Assembly (NCBI GenBank): GCA_016186945.1 | Contig: JACPKR010000052.1 | Location: 1 to 15,015 of the forward strand | Direction of reading: 5' to 3' | Length of the DNA: 15,015 bases | DNA from: Deltaproteobacteria bacterium | GTDB lineage: Bacteria > Bdellovibrionota_B > Oligoflexia > Oligoflexales > Bog-1112 | Shown here: positions 1 to 6,870 of the stretch, piece by piece | How the letters are laid out: each line of letters opens with the position of its first letter | How positions within the stretch are numbered: the stretch's first letter is position 1 | The notes under the pieces: model-generated | Seen by the model: only the letters and a program-made list of their open reading frames with translations | Databases searched by the model: none | Told to the model about the DNA's origin: nothing | Position numbers and translations under genes: made by a program

Positions 1-1
1 A

Positions 2-859
2 GCAAGAGGCGATCGCGACGGTCGTTTGCGGGAACCGGCAGAATGGCGTCTCGTTTTTCTTTCAGCGGGTGAGATCGATCTTGTAACCCATCTGGAGAGC
101 GAGGGGCTACGTGTGCAGGCCGGTCAGCAAATACGCTTACTTAGTATCGATGCCGATGTGGGCAATCAGTTAGGAGTTTTCGAGAATATCCATGATTTCG
201 CCTCTTCCTCAGAATTTGCAGAACATCTTAGATTCAATGCCTTGCGTTATTATGGCGCTCCCATACGAGCCTTTCTCTCGCAACTCACTGCCTTGGACAA
301 AGCACAGGAAAAAATCCAGAAGTACAAAGCTGACTTTCGCAAAAACTTCGAAAAACCTCGTTACCAAGGTTATCTTGTGATCGACTCTCAACCGGCTAAG
401 CGTTGGGGAATCAGGGATCAAGATGGCCATCTTCGCCGCAAGCCACTAAAGGGTCGCAAGAAGATCGACGAGAAATCAGCCAGAATCATTCCGGTCATTG
501 ACGAGCAATTGTGGAAAGACTTGGTGATCCTATATAACGAGACTCTTTTACAACATAAGCAAAAGCTATGGGGAGAAGACCTAAAAAACTATCTTCTCTT
601 TCCTACAATCAATTCGACATCCAGCTCTGTCCTTTATCGCGCTTTCATGAAACTTCAGCTTCGCTACCGTAGTTGGCATTGTCTTCGGCATACGCGCGCA
701 ACGCTTCTGATCGGGCAAACAGGAGATTTTCTCCTAACCCGCATGTGGCTTGGTCATAAGAAGCAGGAAATCCTCGAACGTTACATCCATGTGTACCAAG
801 CGATTGTGCGAAACGCCAAGAAGAAGGCCACAAAAAATCCACGGCCTTTGAAGTTTTGA
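2..859 (+). CDS. Tyrosine recombinase (phage/island integrase), 5' end cut by window edge
   Basis: The reading frame is open from base 2 to the TGA at 857-859, so the true start lies left of the window and at least 285 residues are visible. The C-terminus carries the tyrosine recombinase signature: HCLRHTRATLL (H-x-x-R box), then MWLGHKKQEILERYIHVY, which gives the LGH box and the catalytic tyrosine nucleophile. Such enzymes cut and rejoin DNA at att sites during integration and excision. A basic stretch before it (HLRRKPLKGRKKIDEKSARIIPV) could be the beta-hairpin with the catalytic lysine. The first catalytic arginine is not clear to me: a GLRV segment near the left edge is possible, but its spacing to the lysine region would be unusually long. 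The gene ends 86 bases from the 3' end of a tRNA-Pro gene and points at it, which fits an integrase beside its attachment site. The TTG at base 26 is not a likely start because the frame continues upstream. Confidence 0.85.
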   Translation, partial: ARGDRDGRLREPAEWRLVFLSAGEIDLVTHLESEGLRVQAGQQIRLLSIDADVGNQLGVFENIHDFASSSEFAEHLRFNALRYYGAPIRAFLSQLTALDKAQEKIQKYKADFRKNFEKPRYQGYLVIDSQPAKRWGIRDQDGHLRRKPLKGRKKIDEKSARIIPVIDEQLWKDLVILYNETLLQHKQKLWGEDLKNYLLFPTINSTSSSVLYRAFMKLQLRYRSWHCLRHTRATLLIGQTGDFLLTRMWLGHKKQEILERYIHVYQAIVRNAKKKATKNPRPLKF

Positions 860-878
860 AAGAGCTTTTTTACCACAA

Positions 879-897
879 AGGATGCTCATGGCATCCT
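879..897 (-). terminator. Candidate stem-loop between integrase and tRNA-Pro
   Basis: AGGATGC (879-885) and GCATCCT (891-897) form a perfect 7-bp stem with a 5-base loop. On the minus strand the stem is followed by TTGTGGT, a weak U-rich tail, about 50 bases after the tRNA CCA end, so it could terminate the tRNA transcript. On the plus strand an A-tract follows instead, so it is a poor terminator for the integrase. It could equally be a recombinase-related structure at the element edge. No folding energy was computed. Confidence 0.35.
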
Positions 898-945
898 GAA
901 AAAAAACAAAGCTTTTTCTGTGTTATTTCAGTATGTTAAGTTTGC

Positions 946-1021
946 TGGTCGGGGCGACAAGATTCGAACTTGCGACCTCATGCTCCCAAAGCACGCGCGC
1001 TACCAACTGCGCTACGCCCCG
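946..1021 (-). tRNA. tRNA-Pro (anticodon TGG), CCA encoded
   Basis: Read on the minus strand, the sequence folds as a complete cloverleaf. The acceptor stem is CGGGGCG/CGCCCCG, the D arm GCGC-AGTTGGTA-GCGC, the anticodon stem CGTGC/GCATG with loop TTTGGGA (anticodon TGG, proline), the variable region AGGTC, and the T arm GCAAG-TTCGAAT-CTTGT with one G-T pair. The discriminator is A (base 949) and the 3' CCA is genomically encoded (946-948). The C1-G72 pair at the acceptor end is typical of bacterial tRNA-Pro. The gene is the only RNA gene in the window. Its 3' end faces the integrase gene, which makes it a likely attB site for that element. It lies 68 bases downstream of the ABC permease gene on the same strand and has its own promoter. 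Confidence 0.96.
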
Positions 1022-1039
1022 AATGGGAAGAGGATACAA

Positions 1040-1068
1040 ACTTTAGCTGCCGGTCTCTCGAACGTCAA
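1040..1068 (-). promoter_or_regulatory. Sigma70-type promoter for tRNA-Pro
   Basis: On the minus strand TTGACG (1068-1063) matches the -35 consensus at five of six bases. It is followed after exactly 17 bases by TAAAGT (1045-1040), which matches four of six -10 bases. The predicted start would be near 1033, about 12 bases before the mature tRNA 5' end at 1021. This gives the tRNA expression independent of the upstream ABC operon. Confidence 0.65.
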
Positions 1069-1089
1069 CAAGGTTTGAAGGCGGATTTT

Positions 1090-2130
1090 TCAGTACCATC
1101 TGAAAAGGATTTTCGCACTTACTGTACAAACAACGGTGTAAGTTGCGAGGATGATAAGTTGGGGGATTTGAGAAGTCAAACCAGCACCTTCTATGGCGAT
1201 TGCGCGAAGGGCATCAACTAGGGCGGTCAGGGGCAAGCCCTCGCTCAGCCTCTGCATCCACAAAGGGAAATGATGGCGAGGAAACCAAATGCCTGACAGC
1301 ATCATGGTCGACAGTAGCAATAGGTTGACCAAGCCGTTGTAGGCTCCCGTATTCCTCGCTCGTGAGCCACATAAGATGCCTAGAGAGGTAAAGGTTGCGA
1401 CCCCAAAAATACTCACGAGTAAATAACTTAGAAAGGACCCCTCGACCCGAAAGCTGAACAGCAGGCTCCCTCCCAACAACACGACCAAGAACTCCAGCAC
1501 AAAAATCAAATAGCGACCTAATATGTGGGAAACTATGTAATCTAAACTTCCCATGGGAGTAGCGGCAAAACGTTTGAGAAGGTTTTCCCTTCGACTCGAT
1601 ACTAAAACCATTCCTGTGCCAAACAACGACGTTGAGAAGAGACTCAACGCCAGCAAGCCCGGGATTAAAAAATCAATGTAGCGCGCATGAGGTAAGTGCA
1701 GACGCTCAACACGCATGGGAATGGTCTCCACATGTCCGAAAAACGTCTGAAGCGTTTCGTCAACCAAGCGGCGGGCCTTCTCCCCATCGGGGTGGGTACC
1801 ATTCAATGTGAGGCTCAAACCATGACCCTCGGTTTTCAAAAACAGAGGGATCTCGTTTCTGTGCAGGAGGGAAACTAAGGATTCCTCATCACCGACGACG
1901 AGTTCAAGTCCCTTCTGGTGGGCTAATAGACTTTCCATTTGGTGGGACAATTCTGTTTTTCCCGCGAGCATGCCGATTTTATAATGTTCGAATGCATCTT
2001 CAGAAAATGCAAAACCAAGGATCAGCATCCAGAAAAGCGGCATTGCGAGTACAAAGAGAAAAGCCGAGGGTTCCCGTCGAAATTCCCTCCACCGACATTT
2101 TGTCAGCTCAATGACGCTGGTGAGTTTCAT
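1090..2130 (-). CDS. ABC-2 type transporter permease
   Basis: A 346-residue integral membrane protein of the ABC-2 exporter family, the partner of the ATPase encoded just upstream. It has one N-terminal membrane segment (about residues 22-43, FLFVLAMPLFWMLILGFAF), a soluble region of about 110 residues, then a cluster of five hydrophobic segments starting at FLIPGLLALSLFSTSLFGTG. That cluster is followed by the SSRRENLLKRFAATPM stretch typical of ABC-2 permeases of the YhhJ/DrrB type. I chose the ATG at 2130 because GGGAGGAG lies five bases before it. The TTG one codon upstream would leave only two bases. The gene overlaps the 3' end of the ATPase gene by 23 bases, implying coupled translation. 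It acts in the inner membrane as an exporter, possibly of a drug, lipid or small molecule. The substrate cannot be read from the sequence. Confidence 0.88.
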   Translation of the reverse strand: MKLTSVIELTKCRWREFRREPSAFLFVLAMPLFWMLILGFAFSEDAFEHYKIGMLAGKTELSHQMESLLAHQKGLELVVGDEESLVSLLHRNEIPLFLKTEGHGLSLTLNGTHPDGEKARRLVDETLQTFFGHVETIPMRVERLHLPHARYIDFLIPGLLALSLFSTSLFGTGMVLVSSRRENLLKRFAATPMGSLDYIVSHILGRYLIFVLEFLVVLLGGSLLFSFRVEGSFLSYLLVSIFGVATFTSLGILCGSRARNTGAYNGLVNLLLLSTMMLSGIWFPRHHFPLWMQRLSEGLPLTALVDALRAIAIEGAGLTSQIPQLIILATYTVVCTVSAKILFRWY

Positions 2131-3073
2131 CAAGTCTCCTCCCTGTTAGCTTCAAAAAGACATCCTCTAAGGTACTCTGTCTCAAATAGAGCGAGTGCAC
2201 GCCGATCGACTTCTGCCTTGCTACAACTGTCAATTCCTGTATCTGCTTACTTGCTTCCAACGAATTAAGCTCACAGCCACCCTGTGTTTCAACCCCATGA
2301 TGAAGCCAGGGAAGGTGCAACTTGAGATAGTCTCTTTGTGCCGACAACGTCTCTGCCGAAGCATCAAGCGAAAATCCCCAAACTGCCCCTGGGCAATAGG
2401 TTCTTATCAGTCCTGCGGGCGAATCCTGAGCCGCCAAGCGACCTTCGAACATGATGGCCACCCGATCCGCAAGTTTTTCCGCTTCTTCCAAATAGTGGGT
2501 CGTGAGGAAAATACCTCGCTCGCTTTGCTTAACCTGGCCTATAAGTGCCCAGATGCGTCGCCTGGCTTCAGGATCAAGGCCAGCAGAGGGTTCGTCCAAA
2601 AAAAGGAGGCGCGGCCTATTTATCAGAGAACATGCTATGTAGAGTGCCTGCTTTTGTCCTCCTGACAAAGCTTCCAGGCGTCTGTTTTCCAGGTTGTTCA
2701 GATGAGTTGCTGACAGAAGCCCATTTAGATCTTCGCTGCTACGATAAAAACTTGCGAAAAGCTGCAAAGTCTCCCGAACGGTCGCCTTTTTATACAGTTG
2801 GGTTTCTTGGAGCTGGACGCCTATCAATTCGAGGATCTCCCGACGGTTCCTGGCATATCCCAGCCCACAAATGCTGATCGTTCCTTCGTCAGGGGTCAGC
2901 AAGCCTTCCAGCATCTCGCAGGTACTCGTTTTCCCTGCTCCGTTGGGTCCGAGCAGGGCCACACACTCCCCCGGCCGGACGTAAAGACTGACATGGTCCA
3001 CCGCCAAGGTAGTGCTGTAACGTTTCACAAGGTTTTCCGCTTGTAATAGAAATGTGCTTTCCCTAGTGTTCAT
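2108..3073 (-). CDS. ABC transporter ATP-binding protein (ABC-2 exporter)
   Basis: A 321-residue cytoplasmic ATPase that would power the adjoining permease. All the ABC landmarks are present and intact: Walker A GPNGAGKT (residues 42-49), a Q-loop near residues 88-90, signature LSGGQ (136-140), Walker B LLFLDE (156-161), the D-loop SAGLD, and the switch histidine in TTH (193). The roughly 100 residues after about 220 form the C-terminal extension seen in DrrA/CcmA/YhhG-like exporter ATPases and end with the common 'STLEDVFLKLTGR' motif. It is the first gene of a two-gene unit and overlaps the permease gene. The ATG at 3073 has no strong Shine-Dalgarno sequence. The gene diverges from the FAD oxidoreductase gene across a 102-base spacer. 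The substrate class is not determined. Confidence 0.93.
   Translation of the reverse strand: MNTRESTFLLQAENLVKRYSTTLAVDHVSLYVRPGECVALLGPNGAGKTSTCEMLEGLLTPDEGTISICGLGYARNRREILELIGVQLQETQLYKKATVRETLQLFASFYRSSEDLNGLLSATHLNNLENRRLEALSGGQKQALYIACSLINRPRLLFLDEPSAGLDPEARRRIWALIGQVKQSERGIFLTTHYLEEAEKLADRVAIMFEGRLAAQDSPAGLIRTYCPGAVWGFSLDASAETLSAQRDYLKLHLPWLHHGVETQGGCELNSLEASKQIQELTVVARQKSIGVHSLYLRQSTLEDVFLKLTGRRLDETHQRH
2136..2143 (-). promoter_or_regulatory. Ribosome binding site fixing the permease start
   Basis: Read on the minus strand this is GGGAGGAG, a strong Shine-Dalgarno sequence five bases before the ATG at 2130. It lies inside the ATPase coding region, so permease translation can restart within the upstream gene. 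It argues against the TTG at 2133 as start. Confidence 0.7.
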
Positions 3074-3104
3074 AAACCGCTTTTTGAATGGGGGGCAGAC
3101 TGTA

Positions 3105-3121
3105 ACCTGAGCGTCTCAGGT
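3105..3121. promoter_or_regulatory. Inverted repeat in the divergent promoter region, candidate operator
   Basis: ACCTGAG-CGT-CTCAGGT is a perfect 7-bp inverted repeat with a 3-base centre. It sits midway between the divergent ABC-transporter and FAD-oxidoreductase genes. Its right arm overlaps the place where a -35 element for the TATAAT at 3139 would fall, a natural position for a repressor or activator. No regulator gene is visible nearby, so the function is inferred from placement only. Confidence 0.35.
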
Positions 3122-3138
3122 CGGACGGCAAACCATGC

Positions 3139-3144
3139 TATAAT
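3139..3144 (+). promoter_or_regulatory. Candidate -10 box for the FAD oxidoreductase-folD-murJ-icmF-asnS-mutS block
   Basis: A perfect TATAAT lies 31 bases before the ATG at 3176, which predicts a transcript start near 3151 and a leader of about 25 bases. No good -35 hexamer is present 16-18 bases upstream. The ACCTGAG inverted repeat overlaps that position, which would fit an activator-dependent promoter. Confidence 0.5.
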
Positions 3145-3175
3145 TTTCTACAAAATATGAAAGTTCTTTTTCCCG

Positions 3176-4420
3176 ATGAGTTCTGAAAAAACACAGCCCC
3201 ATTCCATCATCATAGCCGGTGCGGGCCTTGCGGGTCTGCTGGCTGCTGCGCGGCTAAGGCAGGCTTTCCCCAGCGCCTCGCTGCTCCTTTTGGAAAAAGA
3301 AAAGCAAGCAGGTGGAAGACTCCGCGCTTCTGAAGAGGACTGCGAATGGGGACCCGGGCTTGGCTATGTCACACCCGACCTACAGGAATTTTTCGCCCGC
3401 TCTTTTACGGGAGAGGATGAGGTCCCGGCGGCACCAACACTAGAAGCTGTGGGCCTTCTCTTGGGTCAGGAACTTCGATCACTTTCAGGTCAGAATCTTT
3501 TTTCGGAGGAAACCGCGCGCATCCTCGGCGGAGCTGTCGCTGCCAAACAGTGGAAAGAGCTTGCTTCGTTTTGGGAGGATGAGAAAAATTTCACAGCCCT
3601 GGGAAAAGCTCTCCCTATAGGAAAGAAAGACCCCTTCTGGGACGTCCTCGAAGCGTCGAGTTTTCCCCTCGGTATAGTCGACATCCGCGAGACAAGCATC
3701 GCTAGCCTCATTGACCGCTCGCGTTACTTTGCAAAAGGGCTCCACCCAGCCCCCTGGAAAAAAAGCATCGAGACCCTTTTAGCCCAACATACGCTTGAGT
3801 TTCAAAGCGAGCAGACCATCATCGCTAGCTCGTATTCAGACGGACTGTGGAACTTGCGGACCGGGAAAGGCACTTTCACAAGCAAGGCCCTTCTCGTCGC
3901 GCAGCCGCCTTGGGAGGCCACTTCCTGGCTTCAAAGGGAAGACTGCCCACCCAGCTTTCTATCCCTGGCTCTCAAACATTCGCCTGTCAGTCTGCTAACA
4001 CTTTCCTTGCGTTTTGACGACGCCGTGTCATGTCCTCCGCGCTTAGTTCTGCCAAAGGATGGCGTACAGGTTCTAAAAATTACCGAGCGCGAGCTTTGCA
4101 TGCAGGTTATCATTGATTTTGAAACGTTTTTAGACGCGCCAGGAGTGGTTTCTGCTGTCAAACGTCTCAAACGTGCCCGCAAGAAAATTTGCAGATATCT
4201 GGGACTAGGGGACGCGAAGGATGAGTTCCTAGCATTGCGGCCTGTAGGGTGGGCACAGGACACGCGAGCGGGTGGACGAAAGTTCGTCGAAGGATTTGAC
4301 TTTGCCCATTTCAACCGTCCGCATCTTGCTTTCTGTGGAGACAGCTATGGGTCGAGTTATGACCCGGATCAAAACTTGATCAAGTCACTTCTGGCAGCAT
4401 GTTCTACGATCAAAGTCTAA
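3176..4420 (+). CDS. FAD-dependent oxidoreductase (NAD(P)-binding Rossmann / amine-oxidase-like)
   Basis: A 414-residue protein with an N-terminal dinucleotide-binding fold. IIIAGAGLAG contains the GxGxxG loop (residues 15-20). An acidic residue closes the second strand (LLLLE, residue 40) and is followed by the GGR motif (46-48) typical of the flavin amine oxidase/phytoene desaturase superfamily. Near the C-terminus AFCGDSYGSSYD resembles the conserved 'GD' FAD-binding motif that closes this fold. No signal peptide is visible, so it is probably cytoplasmic. The substrate is unknown; it looks closer to small renalase-like or uncharacterised oxidoreductases than to protoporphyrinogen oxidase. 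The ATG at 3176 lacks a clear Shine-Dalgarno sequence but follows a TATAAT box at a suitable distance. It is the first gene of the plus-strand block, 24 bases before folD. Its link to folate, cell wall or acyl-CoA metabolism is only positional. Confidence 0.75.
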   Translation: MSSEKTQPHSIIIAGAGLAGLLAAARLRQAFPSASLLLLEKEKQAGGRLRASEEDCEWGPGLGYVTPDLQEFFARSFTGEDEVPAAPTLEAVGLLLGQELRSLSGQNLFSEETARILGGAVAAKQWKELASFWEDEKNFTALGKALPIGKKDPFWDVLEASSFPLGIVDIRETSIASLIDRSRYFAKGLHPAPWKKSIETLLAQHTLEFQSEQTIIASSYSDGLWNLRTGKGTFTSKALLVAQPPWEATSWLQREDCPPSFLSLALKHSPVSLLTLSLRFDDAVSCPPRLVLPKDGVQVLKITERELCMQVIIDFETFLDAPGVVSAVKRLKRARKKICRYLGLGDAKDEFLALRPVGWAQDTRAGGRKFVEGFDFAHFNRPHLAFCGDSYGSSYDPDQNLIKSLLAACSTIKV

Positions 4421-4444
4421 TCTTTCATTTAAGGGGGATGAACA

Positions 4445-5293
4445 ATGGCAAAGATGATCGACGGCAAGTTGGTTTCCAAGAAAATCACCGAATGGGTCGC
4501 ACGCGAGGTAAAAGACATGACCGACGCCGGTCATCGCAAGCCATTTCTTGGCGTCATCCTCATTGGGGACAACCCCGCCAGCAAAATATATGTAGGTCGG
4601 AAAGAAACAGCCTGCAGGGAGGTCGGATTCGACACCACGACCATCCGCTTTGACGAGGATGTTCCCGAGGACGAGGTCATCCAGCAGATCCGCGAGTTCA
4701 ACAACAACCCCAACGTCGATGGCATCCTAGTGCAACTTCCCTTGCCGGAGCATATGGATTTCCTGCGTGTGTTCAATGAACTTTCTCCCCATAAAGATAT
4801 CGACGGGCTAACTCCCCACAGCCAGGGACTTCTCGCGTTGAACCGCGCTCATCACATTCCCTGCACTCCGAAAGGCATTATAAAACTCATCAAGGCGATC
4901 GACTTTGAAATGAAAGGCGTCCATGCTGCCGTCGTTGGCCGCAGTGCCCTCGTCGGTTCTCCTATTGCCAAACTTCTTACTCATCACCATGCAACCGTCA
5001 CCACGGTTCACTCAAGGACAAAAAATCCGTGGGAATTCACATCGACGGCAGACCTTCTCGTCGTTGCGGCGGGGGTTCCCAAGCTGGTCGATGAGAAATG
5101 GGTGAAAAAAGATGCTGTCGTCATCGACGTCGGCATTCATCGTGTCGATGACAAAATTTGCGGAGATGTCGATTTTGATCGTGTAAAAGAAAAAGCTTCC
5201 TGGATCACTCCGGTCCCAGGAGGTGTAGGCCCCATGACCATCGCAGCTTTACTGACAAACTGCTTCAACGCCTACAAAACTCATGTCAGCTAA
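4445..5293 (+). CDS. folD: Bifunctional methylenetetrahydrofolate dehydrogenase / methenyltetrahydrofolate cyclohydrolase
   Basis: FolD interconverts 5,10-methylene-THF and 10-formyl-THF in the cytoplasm and supplies one-carbon units for purines and fMet-tRNA. The 282-residue length is normal for the family. Key landmarks are in order: the catalytic YVGRK (Tyr49, Lys53, equivalent to Tyr50 and Lys54 of E. coli), VQLPLP (96-101), KDIDG with Asp120, PCTPKG (139-144), the nucleotide-binding GRSALVGSP (165-173), and the C-terminal signature TPVPGGVGPMT (255-265). A GGGGG run eight bases before the ATG gives a good ribosome binding site. Its stop codon overlaps the AAGG used by murJ, eight bases before that start, so the two are almost certainly co-translated. 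Confidence 0.97.
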   Translation: MAKMIDGKLVSKKITEWVAREVKDMTDAGHRKPFLGVILIGDNPASKIYVGRKETACREVGFDTTTIRFDEDVPEDEVIQQIREFNNNPNVDGILVQLPLPEHMDFLRVFNELSPHKDIDGLTPHSQGLLALNRAHHIPCTPKGIIKLIKAIDFEMKGVHAAVVGRSALVGSPIAKLLTHHHATVTTVHSRTKNPWEFTSTADLLVVAAGVPKLVDEKWVKKDAVVIDVGIHRVDDKICGDVDFDRVKEKASWITPVPGGVGPMTIAALLTNCFNAYKTHVS

Positions 5294-5301
5294 GGTGAGC
5301 A

Positions 5302-6870
5302 GTGTCCCTCTTCAAGTCAAGTTTCCTCTTTGCTACTGGCACACTCCTGAGTCGGCTTACGGGAGTATTGCGTGAATCCGTCCTCGCAGGGGTTTTCGGC
5401 GCCGGGCTTTTGCTGGACGCTTTCCTCGTGGCGAACCGTATCCCCAACCTTCTGAGGGAACTGCTTGCTGAAGGTGCGTTAGGAGCATCGTTCACGAAAG
5501 TTTTCAGCTCATTGAAAGAGACGGACCCTGTGCGGGCTAGAACCTTTCTCTTTCAGTCGTTCGTGTTCTTCAGCTCGCTGATCATACTTGTCTGTGTTCT
5601 AGGTATGGTTTTCTCCCCGGAACTTGTGAAAGTCATGACCCTCTTTATGGAGCAGACAGAAGCCAGACAACAGTTTTTCCACGATACTGTTGGACTGACC
5701 CGTTTATTGTTTCCCTTTATCTCCTTCATGACGATCGGTGCGATTGCATCCGGTGTTTTGCATCATAATGGCCGCTTTTTCTTGAGTGCCATTTCGTCCG
5801 TTGCACTGAATTGCGGTTATATCCTTGGTGCTCTTGTCTTTGCCCAGGTCCTCGTGCGGTATGGCCCGGAGTGGGTCGACCTCTACATCGCCGAAAAGAC
5901 GATCACAGGTTTAGCGGTCGGTGTCTTGGTGGGTGGCCTCGTTCAGATGGTGATTCAAATCGCAGGCATCTGGAGAACAGAAGTGCGGGGGCAGAAACCT
6001 ATCACCACCTTCCCCTGGTCGGCAGATGTGAAGAAAGTCTGTGTCCTCATGTTTCCCATGATCGTAGCGGGAAGTGCCGGGCAGGTGAACGTTCTCATCA
6101 ACACAAACTTTGCTACGTCTCTTGCCGAAGGCGCTGTCACCTGGCTTAACTTTGCCTTTCGACTCTTGCAGCTTCCCATCGGAATGTTTGCGGTCGGTGT
6201 AGGTGTCGTCGCCCTTCCTGCTTTGTCAAAAGTTGTCACAACGCATGACAAGCGACTTATAGCGGAGAAGCTTCAAGATGCGCTCACCCTTGTTTTATGG
6301 CTTGTCATCCCCTGCTTCTCGTTTTTCCTAATGAATTCCCTCCCCTCCGTGCAGTTCGTTTACCAACACGGACAATTTGGGTCAGGTGCTACCTTAGCTA
6401 CTGCGGACGCTCTCTACTTCTATAGTTTTTCCTTGATCGGTTATGGACTGATGAAGGTCCTCACATCCTTCTACTATGCGGTCGAACGCACAGGCTTTGC
6501 GATGCGCACCAGTCTTTTCAGTATTGGGGTGAACGCCCTTGCCAATTACTTTCTCGTCAACGTCTATGGTCACAGCGGCCTTGCTATGACAACATCTGTT
6601 GTATTAAGTCTCAACGCGCTGATCCTTCTTGCGGGATTGAGGAAAGAAAAGCTTCTCTGGGATAAGCCTAAATGGCTCCGTAACCTCGCTCTTCTGTTTC
6701 TTGGTCTTGTGCTAAGCGCCTTGGCCCAGCATTGGATTCTTGCTCTCTCTCAGGAATTTCTTATAGTAAATTTGTCTCTGAAACAAACGTCCCTCCTGAC
6801 TCTGACTTTAAACGGTAGCGTGGTGGGTTCCCTGTTTTTCCTTCTCTGGAGACGATCTCGTGGAAGTTAA
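5302..6870 (+). CDS. murJ: Lipid II flippase MurJ (MviN)
   Basis: MurJ moves the peptidoglycan precursor lipid II across the inner membrane. The 522-residue product is hydrophobic throughout with about 14 membrane segments, as expected. Residues known to be essential in E. coli MurJ are found at the same positions here: Arg18 (LSRLTG), Arg24 (VLRES), Asp39 (LLLDAF) and Arg52 (NLLRELLAEGA). The counterpart of Arg270 is Arg287 in NFAFRLLQLPIG. The start is GTG at 5302, preceded by AAGG with a six-base spacer that overlaps the folD stop. The last 11 bases overlap the icmF start. Its presence implies that the organism still makes peptidoglycan, which is informative if it is an intracellular bacterium. 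Confidence 0.96.
   Translation: MSLFKSSFLFATGTLLSRLTGVLRESVLAGVFGAGLLLDAFLVANRIPNLLRELLAEGALGASFTKVFSSLKETDPVRARTFLFQSFVFFSSLIILVCVLGMVFSPELVKVMTLFMEQTEARQQFFHDTVGLTRLLFPFISFMTIGAIASGVLHHNGRFFLSAISSVALNCGYILGALVFAQVLVRYGPEWVDLYIAEKTITGLAVGVLVGGLVQMVIQIAGIWRTEVRGQKPITTFPWSADVKKVCVLMFPMIVAGSAGQVNVLINTNFATSLAEGAVTWLNFAFRLLQLPIGMFAVGVGVVALPALSKVVTTHDKRLIAEKLQDALTLVLWLVIPCFSFFLMNSLPSVQFVYQHGQFGSGATLATADALYFYSFSLIGYGLMKVLTSFYYAVERTGFAMRTSLFSIGVNALANYFLVNVYGHSGLAMTTSVVLSLNALILLAGLRKEKLLWDKPKWLRNLALLFLGLVLSALAQHWILALSQEFLIVNLSLKQTSLLTLTLNGSVVGSLFFLLWRRSRGS

Noticed and set aside
26-28. TTG as the start of the recombinase gene
   Set aside because: The same frame is open back to the window edge, and the visible protein lacks the N-terminal part expected of an integrase.
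970-1221. Plus-strand open frame of 83 codons starting in the tRNA region
   Set aside because: It runs antisense through the tRNA-Pro gene and the end of the permease gene and has no recognisable content.
3157-3186. Nine-codon leader ORF (MKVLFPDEF) overlapping the FAD oxidoreductase start
   Set aside because: It has no ribosome binding site and would begin only about six bases after the predicted transcript start, so chance is the simpler explanation.
3931-4314. Minus-strand open frame of 127 codons opposite the FAD oxidoreductase
   Set aside because: It is rich in Arg and Ser as expected for an antisense frame, has no ribosome binding site that I can see, and is covered by a supported gene.
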